NCBI GenBank assembly: GCA_902492015.1
Contig: CABUJR010000008.1
Location: forward strand, 45,891 to 109,890
From: an uncultured Eubacteriales bacterium
GTDB lineage: Bacteria > Bacillota > Clostridia > TANB77 > CAG-508
Length of the DNA stretch: 64,000 bases
Reading direction: 5' to 3'
The notes under the pieces are model-generated. The model saw only the letters and a list, made by a program, of their open reading frames with translations, was not told the origin of the DNA and searched no databases. The position numbers and the translations under genes were made by a program. The first letter of the stretch is position 1, and every line of letters starts with the position of its first letter. This document shows positions 14,503 to 24,304 of this stretch, piece by piece.

Positions 14503-15858
14503 ATGGATGCAATAGATACAGTTAATATTGTAGAAGAAATAAGAGAATTAATTGAAAATAAGAAAATTAATAAATTACATGATTATTTAGAAACAATTAA
14601 TAGTGCTGATTTGCCGAGCATTTTAGATGAATTTGATGAAGAAAATACAATAATGATTTATAGATTGCTACCTAAAGGAAAGGCTGCAGAAGTTTTTGTA
14701 GAACTAGATTCTGACGATAAAGAAAAATTGATTTCTTATTTAACAGATAGTGAAATAAAAAATGTTATGAATGAAATTTACATGGACGAGGCAGTTGATT
14801 TAATAGAAGAAATGCCTTCAAATGTTGTAAAAAGGATACTTGCAAATACAAAACCACAAAACAGAAAAATAATAAATGAATTATTAAAATATCCAGATGA
14901 TACAGCTGGAAGTATGATGACAACAGAATTTATAGATTTAAAAGAAAATATGAGTGTTGAAAAGGCTTTTGAATTTATAAAAAATAAAGGTCTAAAAAAA
15001 GAAACTGTTTATAATTGTTATGTTTTAAGTATTGATAGAAAACTTTTGGGTGTAATAGATATAAAAGCACTTCTAATTGCTGACCGAAATATGTTGGTTC
15101 AAGATATAATGGACACAAATGTTATTAAAGCATATACTTTAGAAGATCAAGAGGAAGTAGCAAAATTATTTGATAGATATGATTGTATAGCTGTTCCAGT
15201 AGTTGATAAAGAAGAAAGATTAGTTGGTATTATAACTATAGACGATGCTATTGATGTAATGCAAGAGGAAACTTTAGAAGACTTTGAAAAAATGGCAGCT
15301 ATAGCTCCAGCAGAAACATCATATTTTAAAACTAGTGTATTTAAACATGCAAAAAATAGAATAGTATGGTTATTTATTTTAATGATTTCTGCTATGGTAA
15401 CAGGAGCAATTATCGAAAATTTTGAAACTGCAATATCATCACTTCCTATTTTAGTAGCTTTTATTCCTATGATAATGGGAACAGGAGGAAATTGTGGTTC
15501 ACAAAGTTCAACTCTTATTATAAGAGGTCTTGCAATGGATGAAATATGTACTAAAGATTTGCTTAAAGCTATGTGGAAAGAATTTAGAGTAGCTTTATTA
15601 GTTGGTTTAACTTTAGGAATAGTAAATACTGCTAGAATTGTTATTCAATATCAAGATATAAAAATAGCAATAGTTGTTTCAGTAACGTTAATGTTTACAG
15701 TAATAATTGCCAAATTATTAGGATGTATGTTACCGATAGCTGCAAAAAAATTAAAGTTAGATCCAGCAATTATGGCCTCACCTTTACTTACAACTATTGT
15801 TGATACTGTTTCTGTTTTACTATTCTTTACAATTTCAACAGCAGTATTTCATTTATAA
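14503..15858 (+). CDS. mgtE: Magnesium transporter MgtE
   Basis: The 451-residue protein starts after AAGGAGGT. The order is that of MgtE: an N-terminal superhelical domain (about 20-130, with DEENTIMIYRLLPKGKAAEV and DDTAGSMMTTEF), a tandem CBS pair (about 135-255) and five membrane segments (about 285-450). The pore signature PMIMGTGGNCGSQSS is present. MgtE forms a homodimeric magnesium channel gated by magnesium binding to the cytosolic domains. It is monocistronic with its own promoter. Confidence 0.95.
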   Translation: MDAIDTVNIVEEIRELIENKKINKLHDYLETINSADLPSILDEFDEENTIMIYRLLPKGKAAEVFVELDSDDKEKLISYLTDSEIKNVMNEIYMDEAVDLIEEMPSNVVKRILANTKPQNRKIINELLKYPDDTAGSMMTTEFIDLKENMSVEKAFEFIKNKGLKKETVYNCYVLSIDRKLLGVIDIKALLIADRNMLVQDIMDTNVIKAYTLEDQEEVAKLFDRYDCIAVPVVDKEERLVGIITIDDAIDVMQEETLEDFEKMAAIAPAETSYFKTSVFKHAKNRIVWLFILMISAMVTGAIIENFETAISSLPILVAFIPMIMGTGGNCGSQSSTLIIRGLAMDEICTKDLLKAMWKEFRVALLVGLTLGIVNTARIVIQYQDIKIAIVVSVTLMFTVIIAKLLGCMLPIAAKKLKLDPAIMASPLLTTIVDTVSVLLFFTISTAVFHL

Positions 15859-15965
15859 TATAAATTTTATTCATATAATAATACTTTGATAATATGATTA
15901 TATAAATTTGATAAAATAACATTTTTGCAAAAATAAATCAAATTCTTAACATTTTATTTATTTTG

Positions 15966-15994
15966 TTGATATATAGATTATTTTGAATTATAAT
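15966..15994 (+). promoter_or_regulatory. Promoter of the 16034 gene
   Basis: TTGATA and TATAAT are separated by 17 bases, 40 bases before the start codon. Confidence 0.65.
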
Positions 15995-16033
15995 TAAAAT
16001 GTAGAAAATAAAACATATAGAAAAGGTAGAAAA

Positions 16034-16618
16034 ATGAAGAAAATTTATATTGTGTTAGCACATACAGGAACTCTATTATCTAGAATTATAAAAATGAAAA
16101 CTGGTGCAGAATATACACATGTTTCAATATCGTTAGATGAAGATTTAAAAAATATGTATTCTTTTGGAAGAAAATATTCATATATTGCTTTTTTAGGTGG
16201 CTTTGTAAAAGAGGGAGCTGATTTTGGTACTTTCAAAAGATTTTATAATACTGAAATTAGTATATATGAATTAGAAGTTTCTGATGAGGTTTATGAAAAA
16301 ATTTGTCAAAAAATAGAATATATAAAAGTACATAAGGATGAATATAAATTTAATATTTTAGGTTTATTTTTAGCTGGATTTGAGAAAAAAAGAAAGCTTG
16401 ATAAAACATATTATTGTGCAGAATTTGTTAAATTATTAATGGAAAAATCAGGTATTGATACAGAAGGATTACCAGATATTATAAAACCAGAACATTTTAA
16501 AAATTTGAAAAATACTAAACTTATATACAAAGGAAAACTAAAAGAATATAAAAGAACAAATAGATATATGGATTTTCTTTTGGAATATATGCTTAGAGAA
16601 AAAGCGTCATCACATTAA
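16034..16618 (+). CDS. Permuted NlpC/P60 (papain-like) hydrolase family protein
   Basis: The 194-residue protein has no signal peptide. A His in EYTHVSISLD (about residue 34) precedes a Cys in YYCAEFVKLLM (about residue 138), the order seen in circularly permuted NlpC/P60 proteins (YiiX/YaeF-like); classical members have Cys first. The general location and spacing of a catalytic Cys-His pair support an enzyme acting on an amide or thioester bond, but the substrate is unknown. It is a single-gene unit with its own promoter and terminator. Confidence 0.65.
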   Translation: MKKIYIVLAHTGTLLSRIIKMKTGAEYTHVSISLDEDLKNMYSFGRKYSYIAFLGGFVKEGADFGTFKRFYNTEISIYELEVSDEVYEKICQKIEYIKVHKDEYKFNILGLFLAGFEKKRKLDKTYYCAEFVKLLMEKSGIDTEGLPDIIKPEHFKNLKNTKLIYKGKLKEYKRTNRYMDFLLEYMLREKASSH

Positions 16619-16661
16619 TAAATATATTTAAAAAAGTTCTTTAAAGTTCTTCATATAAATA

Positions 16662-16708
16662 AAAACTTAAATTAAATATTTTAATTTTAATTTAAGTTTT
16701 TTATTTTA
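16662..16708 (+). terminator. Terminator of the NlpC/P60-like gene
   Basis: AAAACTTAAATTAAA pairs with the complementary arm ending at 16700, followed by TTATTTTAT. Confidence 0.65.
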
Positions 16709-16771
16709 TAATTTTTTTGAAGAATGTAAATATTACAGATAAATAATAAATTTTAATAAAGGAATGATAAA

Positions 16772-17440
16772 ATGAGAGTTTTAATCGTTGAAGATGATAA
16801 AATATTGGCAAAAACAGTAGAACAATGTATTGGAAGCAAATATGATGTTGACCATGCTTATGATGGTGAAGAAGGTATACTTTATGCAAAACAAGAAATT
16901 TATGATGTAATCATATTAGACATAATGTTGCCGATTATGAATGGTTATGAAGTATTAAGTGAACTTAGAAATAATAAAATTTATACACCTGTATTAATAT
17001 TAACAGCAAAAGATGGAATTGGAGATAAAGTAAAAGGTTTTAGATATGGTGCTGATGATTTTTTAGTAAAACCATTCAACAGAGAAGAATTAATTGTTAG
17101 AATAGAAGCATTAATAAGAAGAGCAAATGGAAATTATTATGATAATATAATAGAATATAAAGGATTAGTTTTAGATTTAAATAGTAGAAAAGTACAAGCT
17201 GGTGATAAAGAGATTATATTGCAAGGAAAACAATTTGATGTATTAGAATATCTAATAAAGTCTAAAAATACAATTATAACTAAAGAGCAAATTTTTGATA
17301 AAATATGGGGTTTTGATAGTGAGACTACAACTAATGTAATTGAAGTTTATGCAAGTGGTTTAAGAAAGGAATTAAAAAAGATCGGATATGATAAATACTT
17401 AAAAACAATTAGAGGTGTAGGCTATATCTGGTCTGAGTAA
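16772..17440 (+). CDS. OmpR/PhoB-family response regulator
   Basis: The 222-residue protein has a receiver domain (1-115) with acidic pair Glu7-Asp8-Asp9, phospho-acceptor Asp50 in VIILDIMLP, Thr in LILTAK and Lys in LVKPF. A winged-helix DNA-binding domain follows (about 125-220, ending TIRGVGYIW). The sensor kinase gene starts 11 bases downstream, so the two form a two-component system. The stimulus and target genes are not apparent. Confidence 0.93.
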   Translation: MRVLIVEDDKILAKTVEQCIGSKYDVDHAYDGEEGILYAKQEIYDVIILDIMLPIMNGYEVLSELRNNKIYTPVLILTAKDGIGDKVKGFRYGADDFLVKPFNREELIVRIEALIRRANGNYYDNIIEYKGLVLDLNSRKVQAGDKEIILQGKQFDVLEYLIKSKNTIITKEQIFDKIWGFDSETTTNVIEVYASGLRKELKKIGYDKYLKTIRGVGYIWSE

Positions 17441-17451
17441 TAAATGAAGAT

Positions 17452-18783
17452 ATGGAAGAACAAAAAGTTTTAAGGAGAAATTTAATAAGACATATTATCT
17501 ATAATATAATAGGATTTTCTACAATTTTCATACTTTGTGGTATATTTATATTTTTAATGGTAAGAGGAATTACTTATAGAGGAATATATCAGGAGTTATA
17601 TGATAGCAAAAGGAAAATTTTGGAATTAGATGAAGAAAAGATGAATATCATTATAAATCCAAATTATTTATCTAATAATTATAGAGAAAGTTGGATAAAA
17701 AAAGCTATTAGCGAATATCAAGATTTAGCTTTAACTCAAAGAATAATGAATCCGAATGTATCAATTATTTTAAGAGATGAAAACAAAGAAATAATTAATG
17801 CAGATGAGTTAGGTAGATTATATGAATATAAGGATCAGATAGAATTTGATACTAAAAAAATGAATAGGATTTATGACCTAACTTTAGATAACAAGTATAA
17901 TTATAAAGTTTTAAATTTTGTATTTGAGAGAGATTTTGAAGAAGATAGATATATACAATTATTAATAAATATAGATAGTGAAAAATATTTAGTAACTAAT
18001 TACTTAAAGATAATTAGTTTATCTGTTACTGTGGGTATAGTACTTTCTATTTTTGCAAGTTATATTTTGTCCAAAAAAACTTTAAGGCCATTAAGAGATA
18101 ATATAGAAAAACAGATGGAATTTGTTCAAAATGTTTCTCATGAATTGAGAACTCCTCTTACAATAATTCAAGCAAAACAAGAAATATTACTACAAGAACC
18201 TAATAGTAAAATAATTGATAAATCAGAGGATATAATTTTGACTTTAAATGAAACAAAAAGGCTTAGCAAACTAATCAAAGATTTAATGCTTCTTTCTAGA
18301 GCTGATTCAGATGGTATGAAACTACAAAAAGAAAATGTTAATATTGATGAATATATTGAAGAAATAGTTAGTCCATATAAAGAAATTGCAGAAATGCAAG
18401 AAAAGGATATAATTCTTAGTTTAGATTATAAAGTAGATATTGATATAGATACAAACAAATTTTATCAATTAATGATAATTTTACTTGATAACGCAATAAA
18501 ATATACAGAGGCTAATGAGAGTATTGAAGTAAAGACTTATTTAAAAGACAATAAATTTGTTTTAGAAGTTGCAGATACAGGAATTGGAATAAGTGAAGAA
18601 GGTATGACAAGAATTTTTGAGAGATTTTATAGGGAAGATAAAGCTAGAAATAGAGAAACAGGAGGAAGCGGATTAGGTCTTTCTATTGCAAGCTCAATAG
18701 TAACAGCACATGGAGGTACAATTAAAGCAAGTCATAATACTCCAAAAGGAAGTGTATTTACAATAAGACTACCAAAAAAATAA
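17452..18783 (+). CDS. Sensor histidine kinase
   Basis: The 443-residue protein has two membrane segments (about 16-38 and 185-205) flanking an extracytoplasmic region of about 145 residues. A short linker without a clear HAMP follows. The HisKA domain carries His230 in VSHELRTP, and the HATPase domain carries DNAIKYT, DTGIGIS and GGSGLGLSIA. It is the partner of the upstream OmpR-type regulator. The ribosome binding site is weak, and the regulator's stop lies 11 bases away, so translation is probably coupled. Confidence 0.92.
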   Translation: MEEQKVLRRNLIRHIIYNIIGFSTIFILCGIFIFLMVRGITYRGIYQELYDSKRKILELDEEKMNIIINPNYLSNNYRESWIKKAISEYQDLALTQRIMNPNVSIILRDENKEIINADELGRLYEYKDQIEFDTKKMNRIYDLTLDNKYNYKVLNFVFERDFEEDRYIQLLINIDSEKYLVTNYLKIISLSVTVGIVLSIFASYILSKKTLRPLRDNIEKQMEFVQNVSHELRTPLTIIQAKQEILLQEPNSKIIDKSEDIILTLNETKRLSKLIKDLMLLSRADSDGMKLQKENVNIDEYIEEIVSPYKEIAEMQEKDIILSLDYKVDIDIDTNKFYQLMIILLDNAIKYTEANESIEVKTYLKDNKFVLEVADTGIGISEEGMTRIFERFYREDKARNRETGGSGLGLSIASSIVTAHGGTIKASHNTPKGSVFTIRLPKK

Positions 18784-18794
18784 GAATAAATTAA

Positions 18795-18827
18795 AAAAAT
18801 GGCAATTTTTATATTGCCATTTTTTTT
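18795..18827 (+). terminator. Terminator of the two-component operon
   Basis: AAAATGGCAAT pairs with ATTGCCATTTT, followed by a run of T. Confidence 0.8.
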
Positions 18828-18894
18828 ATAATAGGAAAGTTTAAAATATTAATAAATTGTGTATATTATTAGTAATAGATTTCAGGAGGTTTTT

Positions 18895-21351
18895 ATGGTA
18901 TATAAATTTACGAAAAGTGGAGAAAAAGTCCTTGCAATAGCAAACGAACTTGCTTCAGATTTAGGTCATAGTTATATAGGAACAGAACATTTGTTATATG
19001 GGTTAGCTTGTGAAGAAAATGGTGTTGCAGGTAAAGTTTTAGAAAATCAAGATATAACTCCAGAAGATATATTAGATAAAATAGAAGAATTAATAGGAGG
19101 ACAAGTTAAAGAAAATTTTTCTGTTTTAGGATTTACTCCGAGAACAAAAAAAATTTTAGAAAACGCCTATTTAGAGGCAAAAAAACTTGGGTCCAATTAT
19201 ATAGGTACAGAGCATTTATTAGTTGGAATGATGAAAGAAACTGATAGTATCGCAATTAGAATCTTGGTAGATTTAGAAGTAAATCCAGATGAAATGTTAT
19301 CAGATATAGCTAAAACCTTAAATGAATTTGAAGAAAATATAAATAATAATCCAGAAAAACAAGAAAATTCTAGCTTTAATAATACACAAACTTTAAATCA
19401 ATTTGGAAATGATTTAACAAAACAAGCAAGAGAAGGAAAATTAGATCCTGTGATAGGTAGATTGGAAGAAACAGATAGAGTAATAGAAATTTTATCGAGA
19501 AGAACAAAAAATAATCCTTGTTTGATAGGGGAACCAGGAGTTGGAAAAACAGCGGTTATAGAAGGATTAGCACAAAAAATAATTAATGGAAACATTCCAG
19601 AAAATTTAAAAAATAAAAGAGTTATAACATTAGATATTACATCAATGGTTGCTGGAGCAAAGTATAGAGGTGATTTTGAAGAGAGAGTGAAAAAATGTTT
19701 AGCAGAAGTAAAAAAAGCAAAAGATATAATTTTATTTATTGATGAAATTCATACAATAGTTGGTGCTGGTGCTGCAGAAGGTGCAATAGATGCTGCTAAT
19801 ATTTTAAAACCACTTTTAGCAAGAGGCGAGATTCAAGTGGTTGGTGCAACAACAATAAAAGAATATAGAAAATATATAGAAAAAGATTCAGCACTTGAAA
19901 GAAGATTTCAGGCTGTGAATATTGAAGAACCAAGTATTGAAGATACTAAAAAAATATTAGTAGGTTTAAGAGATAAATATGAGGCACATCATAATGTAAA
20001 AATAACAGATAGTGCAATAAGTGCTGCAGTAGAACTTTCAAATAGATATATAAATGATAGATTTTTGCCAGATAAAGCAATAGATTTAATTGATGAGGCT
20101 GCTTCAAAAGTAAAATTAAAAGCTTTTGTCGAACCTGAATATTTAAAAAATATGGAAAAAGAATTAGATAAAGTAGTTAAAGAAAAAGAAGAAGCAATTA
20201 ATACTCAAAACTATGAAAGGGCAGCTAAATTAAGAGATTATGAAAATGAATTAATTAATAAACTAGATGAGGAAAATGATAGGTGGAAAAATAAGAATGA
20301 CAAAAAAATAATAAATATAGAAAAAGATGATATAGAATATGTAATATCAAGATGGACAGGAATACCAATTTATAAAATAACAGAAACAGAAAATGAAAAA
20401 TTAAAGAATTTGGAAAAATCTTTGCATAAAAGAGTAATTGGACAAGAAGAGGCAATTTCTGCAATTTCAAAAGCAATCAGAAGGAGTAGATTAGGATTAA
20501 AAGATCCTAATAGACCAATAGGTTCATTTTTATTTTTAGGACCAACTGGAGTGGGAAAAACAGAGCTTACAAAAGCATTAGCAGAAAGCTTATTTGGAAA
20601 TGAAAATTCAATGATTAGAATGGATATGTCAGAATATATGGAAAGTCATTCGGTTTCAAAAATAATAGGTTCTCCTCCAGGATATGTGGGATATGACGAA
20701 TCTAATGGTCTGAGTGAGAAAGTAAGGAGAAAGCCATATTCGGTTATTTTATTTGATGAAATTGAAAAAGCACATAGTGATATAATGAATATTTTACTTC
20801 AAATTTTAGAAGATGGAATATTAACAGATAGCCAAGGAAGAACTGTAAGTTTTAAAAATAGTGTTATTATTATGACTTCTAATATTGGAGCAAGACAAAT
20901 AACAAATAGGAAAAAAATGGGATTTGGAAATGAAGAGTTTTCTGAAAAAAATGAATATAATGAAATAAAAAAATCTGTTATGTCTGAATTAAGAAGAGAA
21001 TTAAAACCAGAATTTATAAATCGTATTGATGAGATTGTAATTTTTCATAAGTTAACAAAATTTGAAATTGCAAGTATCATAGATTTAATGTTAGATAAAG
21101 TAGAAGAGAGGTTAAATAAGCAAAATTATTATATAGAATTTGATAAATCGATAAAAAATATTATTCAAGAAAAAGGTACAGATTCAAATTATGGTGCAAG
21201 ACCAATAAGGAGAGCAATTCAAGTCTATATTGAAGATAAGATTGCTGAAGGGATAATAAATGGAGTCATAAATAAAAATGAAAAAAATGTAATTTTATCT
21301 GATGGAGAAAATATCATATTTAGAAAAATAGGAGAATTTACAAAGGTTTAA
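18895..21351 (+). CDS. clpC: ATP-dependent Clp protease ATP-binding subunit ClpC
   Basis: The start is the ATG directly after AGGAGGTTTTT; an ATG 12 codons earlier has no binding site. The 818-residue protein has the double Clp N domain (SYIGTEHLLYGL, then NYIGTEHLLVGM). The first AAA module carries Walker A GEPGVGKT at 212-219 and Walker B ILFIDEIHT, and a UVR-like coiled-coil insert lies near 430-460. The second AAA module carries GPTGVGKT at 549-556 and VILFDEIEKAH, followed by the D2-small domain. It unfolds substrates for ClpP. In many Firmicutes clpC follows ctsR-mcsA-mcsB; none is present here, and no CtsR heptad operator is evident. Confidence 0.95.
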   Translation: MVYKFTKSGEKVLAIANELASDLGHSYIGTEHLLYGLACEENGVAGKVLENQDITPEDILDKIEELIGGQVKENFSVLGFTPRTKKILENAYLEAKKLGSNYIGTEHLLVGMMKETDSIAIRILVDLEVNPDEMLSDIAKTLNEFEENINNNPEKQENSSFNNTQTLNQFGNDLTKQAREGKLDPVIGRLEETDRVIEILSRRTKNNPCLIGEPGVGKTAVIEGLAQKIINGNIPENLKNKRVITLDITSMVAGAKYRGDFEERVKKCLAEVKKAKDIILFIDEIHTIVGAGAAEGAIDAANILKPLLARGEIQVVGATTIKEYRKYIEKDSALERRFQAVNIEEPSIEDTKKILVGLRDKYEAHHNVKITDSAISAAVELSNRYINDRFLPDKAIDLIDEAASKVKLKAFVEPEYLKNMEKELDKVVKEKEEAINTQNYERAAKLRDYENELINKLDEENDRWKNKNDKKIINIEKDDIEYVISRWTGIPIYKITETENEKLKNLEKSLHKRVIGQEEAISAISKAIRRSRLGLKDPNRPIGSFLFLGPTGVGKTELTKALAESLFGNENSMIRMDMSEYMESHSVSKIIGSPPGYVGYDESNGLSEKVRRKPYSVILFDEIEKAHSDIMNILLQILEDGILTDSQGRTVSFKNSVIIMTSNIGARQITNRKKMGFGNEEFSEKNEYNEIKKSVMSELRRELKPEFINRIDEIVIFHKLTKFEIASIIDLMLDKVEERLNKQNYYIEFDKSIKNIIQEKGTDSNYGARPIRRAIQVYIEDKIAEGIINGVINKNEKNVILSDGENIIFRKIGEFTKV

Positions 21352-21436
21352 AATTTTAATTTAAAATTGTTAATATATATATAATTTAAAAAATAAGTGA
21401 AGAATCGCAATTACAACTGCTGTTCTAGCATACTGT

Positions 21437-21524
21437 AATAAATAAAAAACTAAGATAATTATGAAATGAGCTCTAAGTGTCAGATACTTTTAAGCTAGTT
21501 CATTTTATCTTAGTTTTATTTATT
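21437..21524. terminator. Bidirectional terminator with a long stem
   Basis: AATAAATAAAAAACTAAGAT (start 21437) pairs with a nearly complementary arm ending at 21524. Further pairing inside involves TGAA/TTCA, AGCT and a small AGT/ACT hairpin. T-runs occur on both strands. It separates the convergent clpC and CDF exporter genes. Confidence 0.7.
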
Positions 21525-21574
21525 CTTTTATTTATAATATTTTATAGTAAATTTGCAGGTGAGTACAGAAAATT

Positions 21575-22450
21575 TTATGATTTTTGCATATTAGCAGGAT
21601 GAACATGCACAACAGCTTTTTCAATTTTATCTAAAGCTTCAACATCTTTTTCTAAATGATTTGCAAGTGCATGGCTATCATAAGTACTCATATTTCCATC
21701 AACTGCAATAGTAAAAATAACTAAATAGTGGTAGCCTATTGGAGTACAGTAAAGATTATAACAATTTTTTATTTCTTCATGTTCTTTTACTAAGTTCATT
21801 ATAAATTCTTTAGTTTTAGCATCTAAAGAAACATCCATAAGAACATTATAGCTTTCTATAAAAATGCCAAGACCAGTAATAAAAATCCAAATTGAAATTC
21901 CTATACCAACAATTGAGTCTATCCAATAAATACCAAAATATCCAAATAAAATTGAAATAAGTGTGAAAGTTGTAACAATACAGTCATTTTTATGGTCTTT
22001 ATAATTAGATTTTAAAAGGATACTATTATATTTCTTATATAATGTTTTTGTATAAATATATAAACATAATTTTGTTATAATTGTTAGAATACATACAACA
22101 ATCAGAATCCAAGAAAATTCAAAATAAGACTTATTTACAAGTTTTATTAATGAATCAACAAGAAGTTTTAAAGAAACTAAAAGCATCGTAATGCTTATGA
22201 AAAGTGAAAAAATATATTCAGCTTTCCCATGTCCCAAATTATGATCTTCATCTTTAGGCTCACTAGAAATTTTACTTCCTATAAAAGTCATAAGAGAAGC
22301 TAAAATATCTGATGCACTATTAAAGGCATCAGCAATCATTGATTGGCTTTTAGTAATAAATCCTATAAAACCTTTTATAATTAATAAAAAAATATTTCCT
22401 AAAATTCCAAGCATTCCAGCTTTTTTTATATCTTTAAATCTTTTTTCCAT
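21575..22450 (-). CDS. Cation diffusion facilitator (CDF) metal exporter
   Basis: The start with GGAGGT upstream gives 291 residues. Six membrane segments occupy the first 200. The CDF metal site appears as SMIADAFNSASD on the second segment and as NDCIVT with ISILFGYFGIYWID on the fifth. HNLGHGKAEYIFSL lies between segments two and three, as in FieF/YiiP-type exporters. A cytosolic ferredoxin-like domain follows, with His residues (YHYLV, DSHALANHLEKDV and VVHVHP). It should export Zn, Fe or Mn by proton antiport; the metal is not deducible. Confidence 0.92.
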   Translation of the reverse strand: MEKRFKDIKKAGMLGILGNIFLLIIKGFIGFITKSQSMIADAFNSASDILASLMTFIGSKISSEPKDEDHNLGHGKAEYIFSLFISITMLLVSLKLLVDSLIKLVNKSYFEFSWILIVVCILTIITKLCLYIYTKTLYKKYNSILLKSNYKDHKNDCIVTTFTLISILFGYFGIYWIDSIVGIGISIWIFITGLGIFIESYNVLMDVSLDAKTKEFIMNLVKEHEEIKNCYNLYCTPIGYHYLVIFTIAVDGNMSTYDSHALANHLEKDVEALDKIEKAVVHVHPANMQKS

Positions 22451-22508
22451 AGAAAAGACCTCCATATATAAATTATATGATAACATATAATAAAAATTTT
22501 ACAAGATA

Positions 22509-22537
22509 TTGATAAAAAAAAATCTATATGTTATAAT
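22509..22537 (+). promoter_or_regulatory. Promoter of the 22575 gene
   Basis: TTGATA (22509-22514) and TATAAT (22532-22537) are separated by 17 bases. Its position shows that translation cannot start upstream of about 22544. Confidence 0.65.
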
Positions 22538-22574
22538 CGCTTTAGTTTTAACAAATGAAAGAAAGGTGTTTTAT

Positions 22575-22910
22575 TTGATATTTATAGTAATAATAATATG
22601 TATTATGGTATTAACAATATTATTTTTAGCTGTACTTGCTGTAGCTCAAATAAAAATGGCTGGAATGAATGTAAAGGATTTTTGGTCATTTATAAAAGCT
22701 AATGACACTTTAAATAAATTATATGCCTTTTCAATAAAATATGAACAATTAACTCCACAACAACAGGTATTATTTTTAAAAGAAGCGGACATAGTTTTTG
22801 ATGCTTTTGGAAAAGTACCAGATGCCTTGTGGGAAGAAGAATATCAAAAATATATGGAAATTTTAAATAAATATAAAGATATAAAAATTACAAGATGGGA
22901 ATCTCAGTAG
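22575..22910 (+). CDS. Single-pass membrane protein of unknown function
   Basis: I place the start at the TTG seven bases after AAAGGTG, because the promoter lies inside the longer frame. The 111-residue product has an N-terminal membrane segment (about 1-22). A helical cytosolic part includes FSIKYEQLTPQQQVLFLKEA and VPDALWEEEYQKYMEIL. No family is recognised. It is monocistronic, divergent from the CDF exporter gene, and ends in a strong terminator whose stem includes its stop codon. Confidence 0.65.
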   Translation: MIFIVIIICIMVLTILFLAVLAVAQIKMAGMNVKDFWSFIKANDTLNKLYAFSIKYEQLTPQQQVLFLKEADIVFDAFGKVPDALWEEEYQKYMEILNKYKDIKITRWESQ

Positions 22911-22928
22911 TAAGAGATTCTTTTTTTT
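22899..22928 (+). terminator. Terminator of the 22575 gene
   Basis: GAATCTC pairs with GAGATTC, followed by eight T. The stem overlaps the last codons of the gene. Confidence 0.8.
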
Positions 22929-23085
22929 GATAGAAAAATTTTAAACTTCCTATTATAAATACTTTGTTTAGCTTTGTGCACAAATTTCATTGCATATTAG
23001 AATAATTATTATAAGCTTTAACTTTTTATAAAAAAATACATATTATATAAACAAATGGGTTTATACTAAAAAGGGAAGGTGTTAT

Positions 23086-24225
23086 ATGAAAATTAGATAT
23101 TTTGATCATTCTGCCACTACTGCTGTTGACAATAGAGTATTAGAAGCTATGATTCCATATTTTTCTGAAAATTATGGAAATCCTTCTTCAGTATATGGAA
23201 TTGGAAAAAGTAATAAAGAAGTAATAAATATTTGTAGAATGAAAATTGCGAGTATGTTAAATTGTAAAGTAAATGAAATTTATTTTACTAGTTGTGGAAG
23301 TGAAAGTGATAATTTAATATTAAAAGGTATTGCTTTTGCAAATAAAAATAAAGGAAATCATATAATTACAACTAAAATAGAACATCCGGCAATATTAGAT
23401 ACTTGTAAATTTTTAGAAAAATTTGGATATAGGATAACTTATCTAGCTCCTAAATCAAATGGAATAATTGATATAAATGAACTTGAAAAAAGTATAACTA
23501 AAAATACAATTTTAATAAGTGTTATGTATGCAAATAATGAAATTGGAACAATACAACCTATAAGAGAAATAGGGGAAATAGCAAAAAAATATGGAGTTTT
23601 TTTTCATACAGATGCAGTTCAAGCAATAGGTAATATAAAAATCAATGTAAGAGAAGAAAATATTGGAGCTATTTCTTTATCTGCACATAAATTCTATGGA
23701 CCAAAAGGTATGGGAGTTGCTTATATTAATGAAAATATACCTTTTTGGAGAATTCAAGATGGAGGTCATCAGGAAAGAAATAAAAGAGCTGGTACAGAAA
23801 ATGTTCCTGGAATAGTTGGTCTTACAAAAGCTATGGAAATTGCAGAAGAAAATTTGGTAGAATATAATAAAAAATTAAAAACTTTAAGAGATTTTTATAT
23901 ATCAGAAATAAGAAAAAGAGTACCATATATAAGAATTAATGGTGATTTAGAAAATAGGTTATCTGGAAATGCTAATATTTGTTTTAATGGAGTTGATGGA
24001 AGTAAGTTATTAGCAGAATTAGATCAAAAGGGAATTTGTGCTTCTAGTGGTTCTGCATGTAGTGCTGGATTAATTACTCCATCACATGTATTATTAGCGA
24101 TAGGTGTACCAAGCAAAATTGCAAGTAGTAGTTTGAGAGTGAGTTTTGGAAAAGAAAATACTTTAGAAGACACTGAATATTTAATAGAAAGTATTGAAGA
24201 AATTGTAATGAAGCTTAGAAATTAG
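23086..24225 (+). CDS. Cysteine desulfurase (NifS/IscS family)
   Basis: The 379-residue PLP enzyme has the family start YFDHSATTAVD, HTDAVQAIG for cofactor binding, Lys202 in SLSAHKFYGPKG forming the Schiff base, and catalytic Cys325 in ASSGSACSAG. It removes sulfur from cysteine for Fe-S clusters or tRNA thiolation. No iscU or mnmA gene lies next to it, so the sulfur acceptor is not indicated by context. It is a single gene with AAGGGAAGGTG as binding site and a terminator shared with the convergent operon. Confidence 0.94.
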   Translation: MKIRYFDHSATTAVDNRVLEAMIPYFSENYGNPSSVYGIGKSNKEVINICRMKIASMLNCKVNEIYFTSCGSESDNLILKGIAFANKNKGNHIITTKIEHPAILDTCKFLEKFGYRITYLAPKSNGIIDINELEKSITKNTILISVMYANNEIGTIQPIREIGEIAKKYGVFFHTDAVQAIGNIKINVREENIGAISLSAHKFYGPKGMGVAYINENIPFWRIQDGGHQERNKRAGTENVPGIVGLTKAMEIAEENLVEYNKKLKTLRDFYISEIRKRVPYIRINGDLENRLSGNANICFNGVDGSKLLAELDQKGICASSGSACSAGLITPSHVLLAIGVPSKIASSSLRVSFGKENTLEDTEYLIESIEEIVMKLRN

Positions 24226-24253
24226 AAAAGTTTTGAATAAGTTATATAAATAA

Positions 24254-24283
24254 AAAGGAAACTAATTTTAGTTAGTTTCCTTT
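24254..24283. terminator. Bidirectional terminator
   Basis: AAAGGAAACTAA pairs with TTAGTTTCCTTT. It separates the convergent cysteine desulfurase gene and the stomatin-like operon. Confidence 0.75.
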
Positions 24284-24304
24284 ACTTTATTATTTAGTTA
24301 TTAT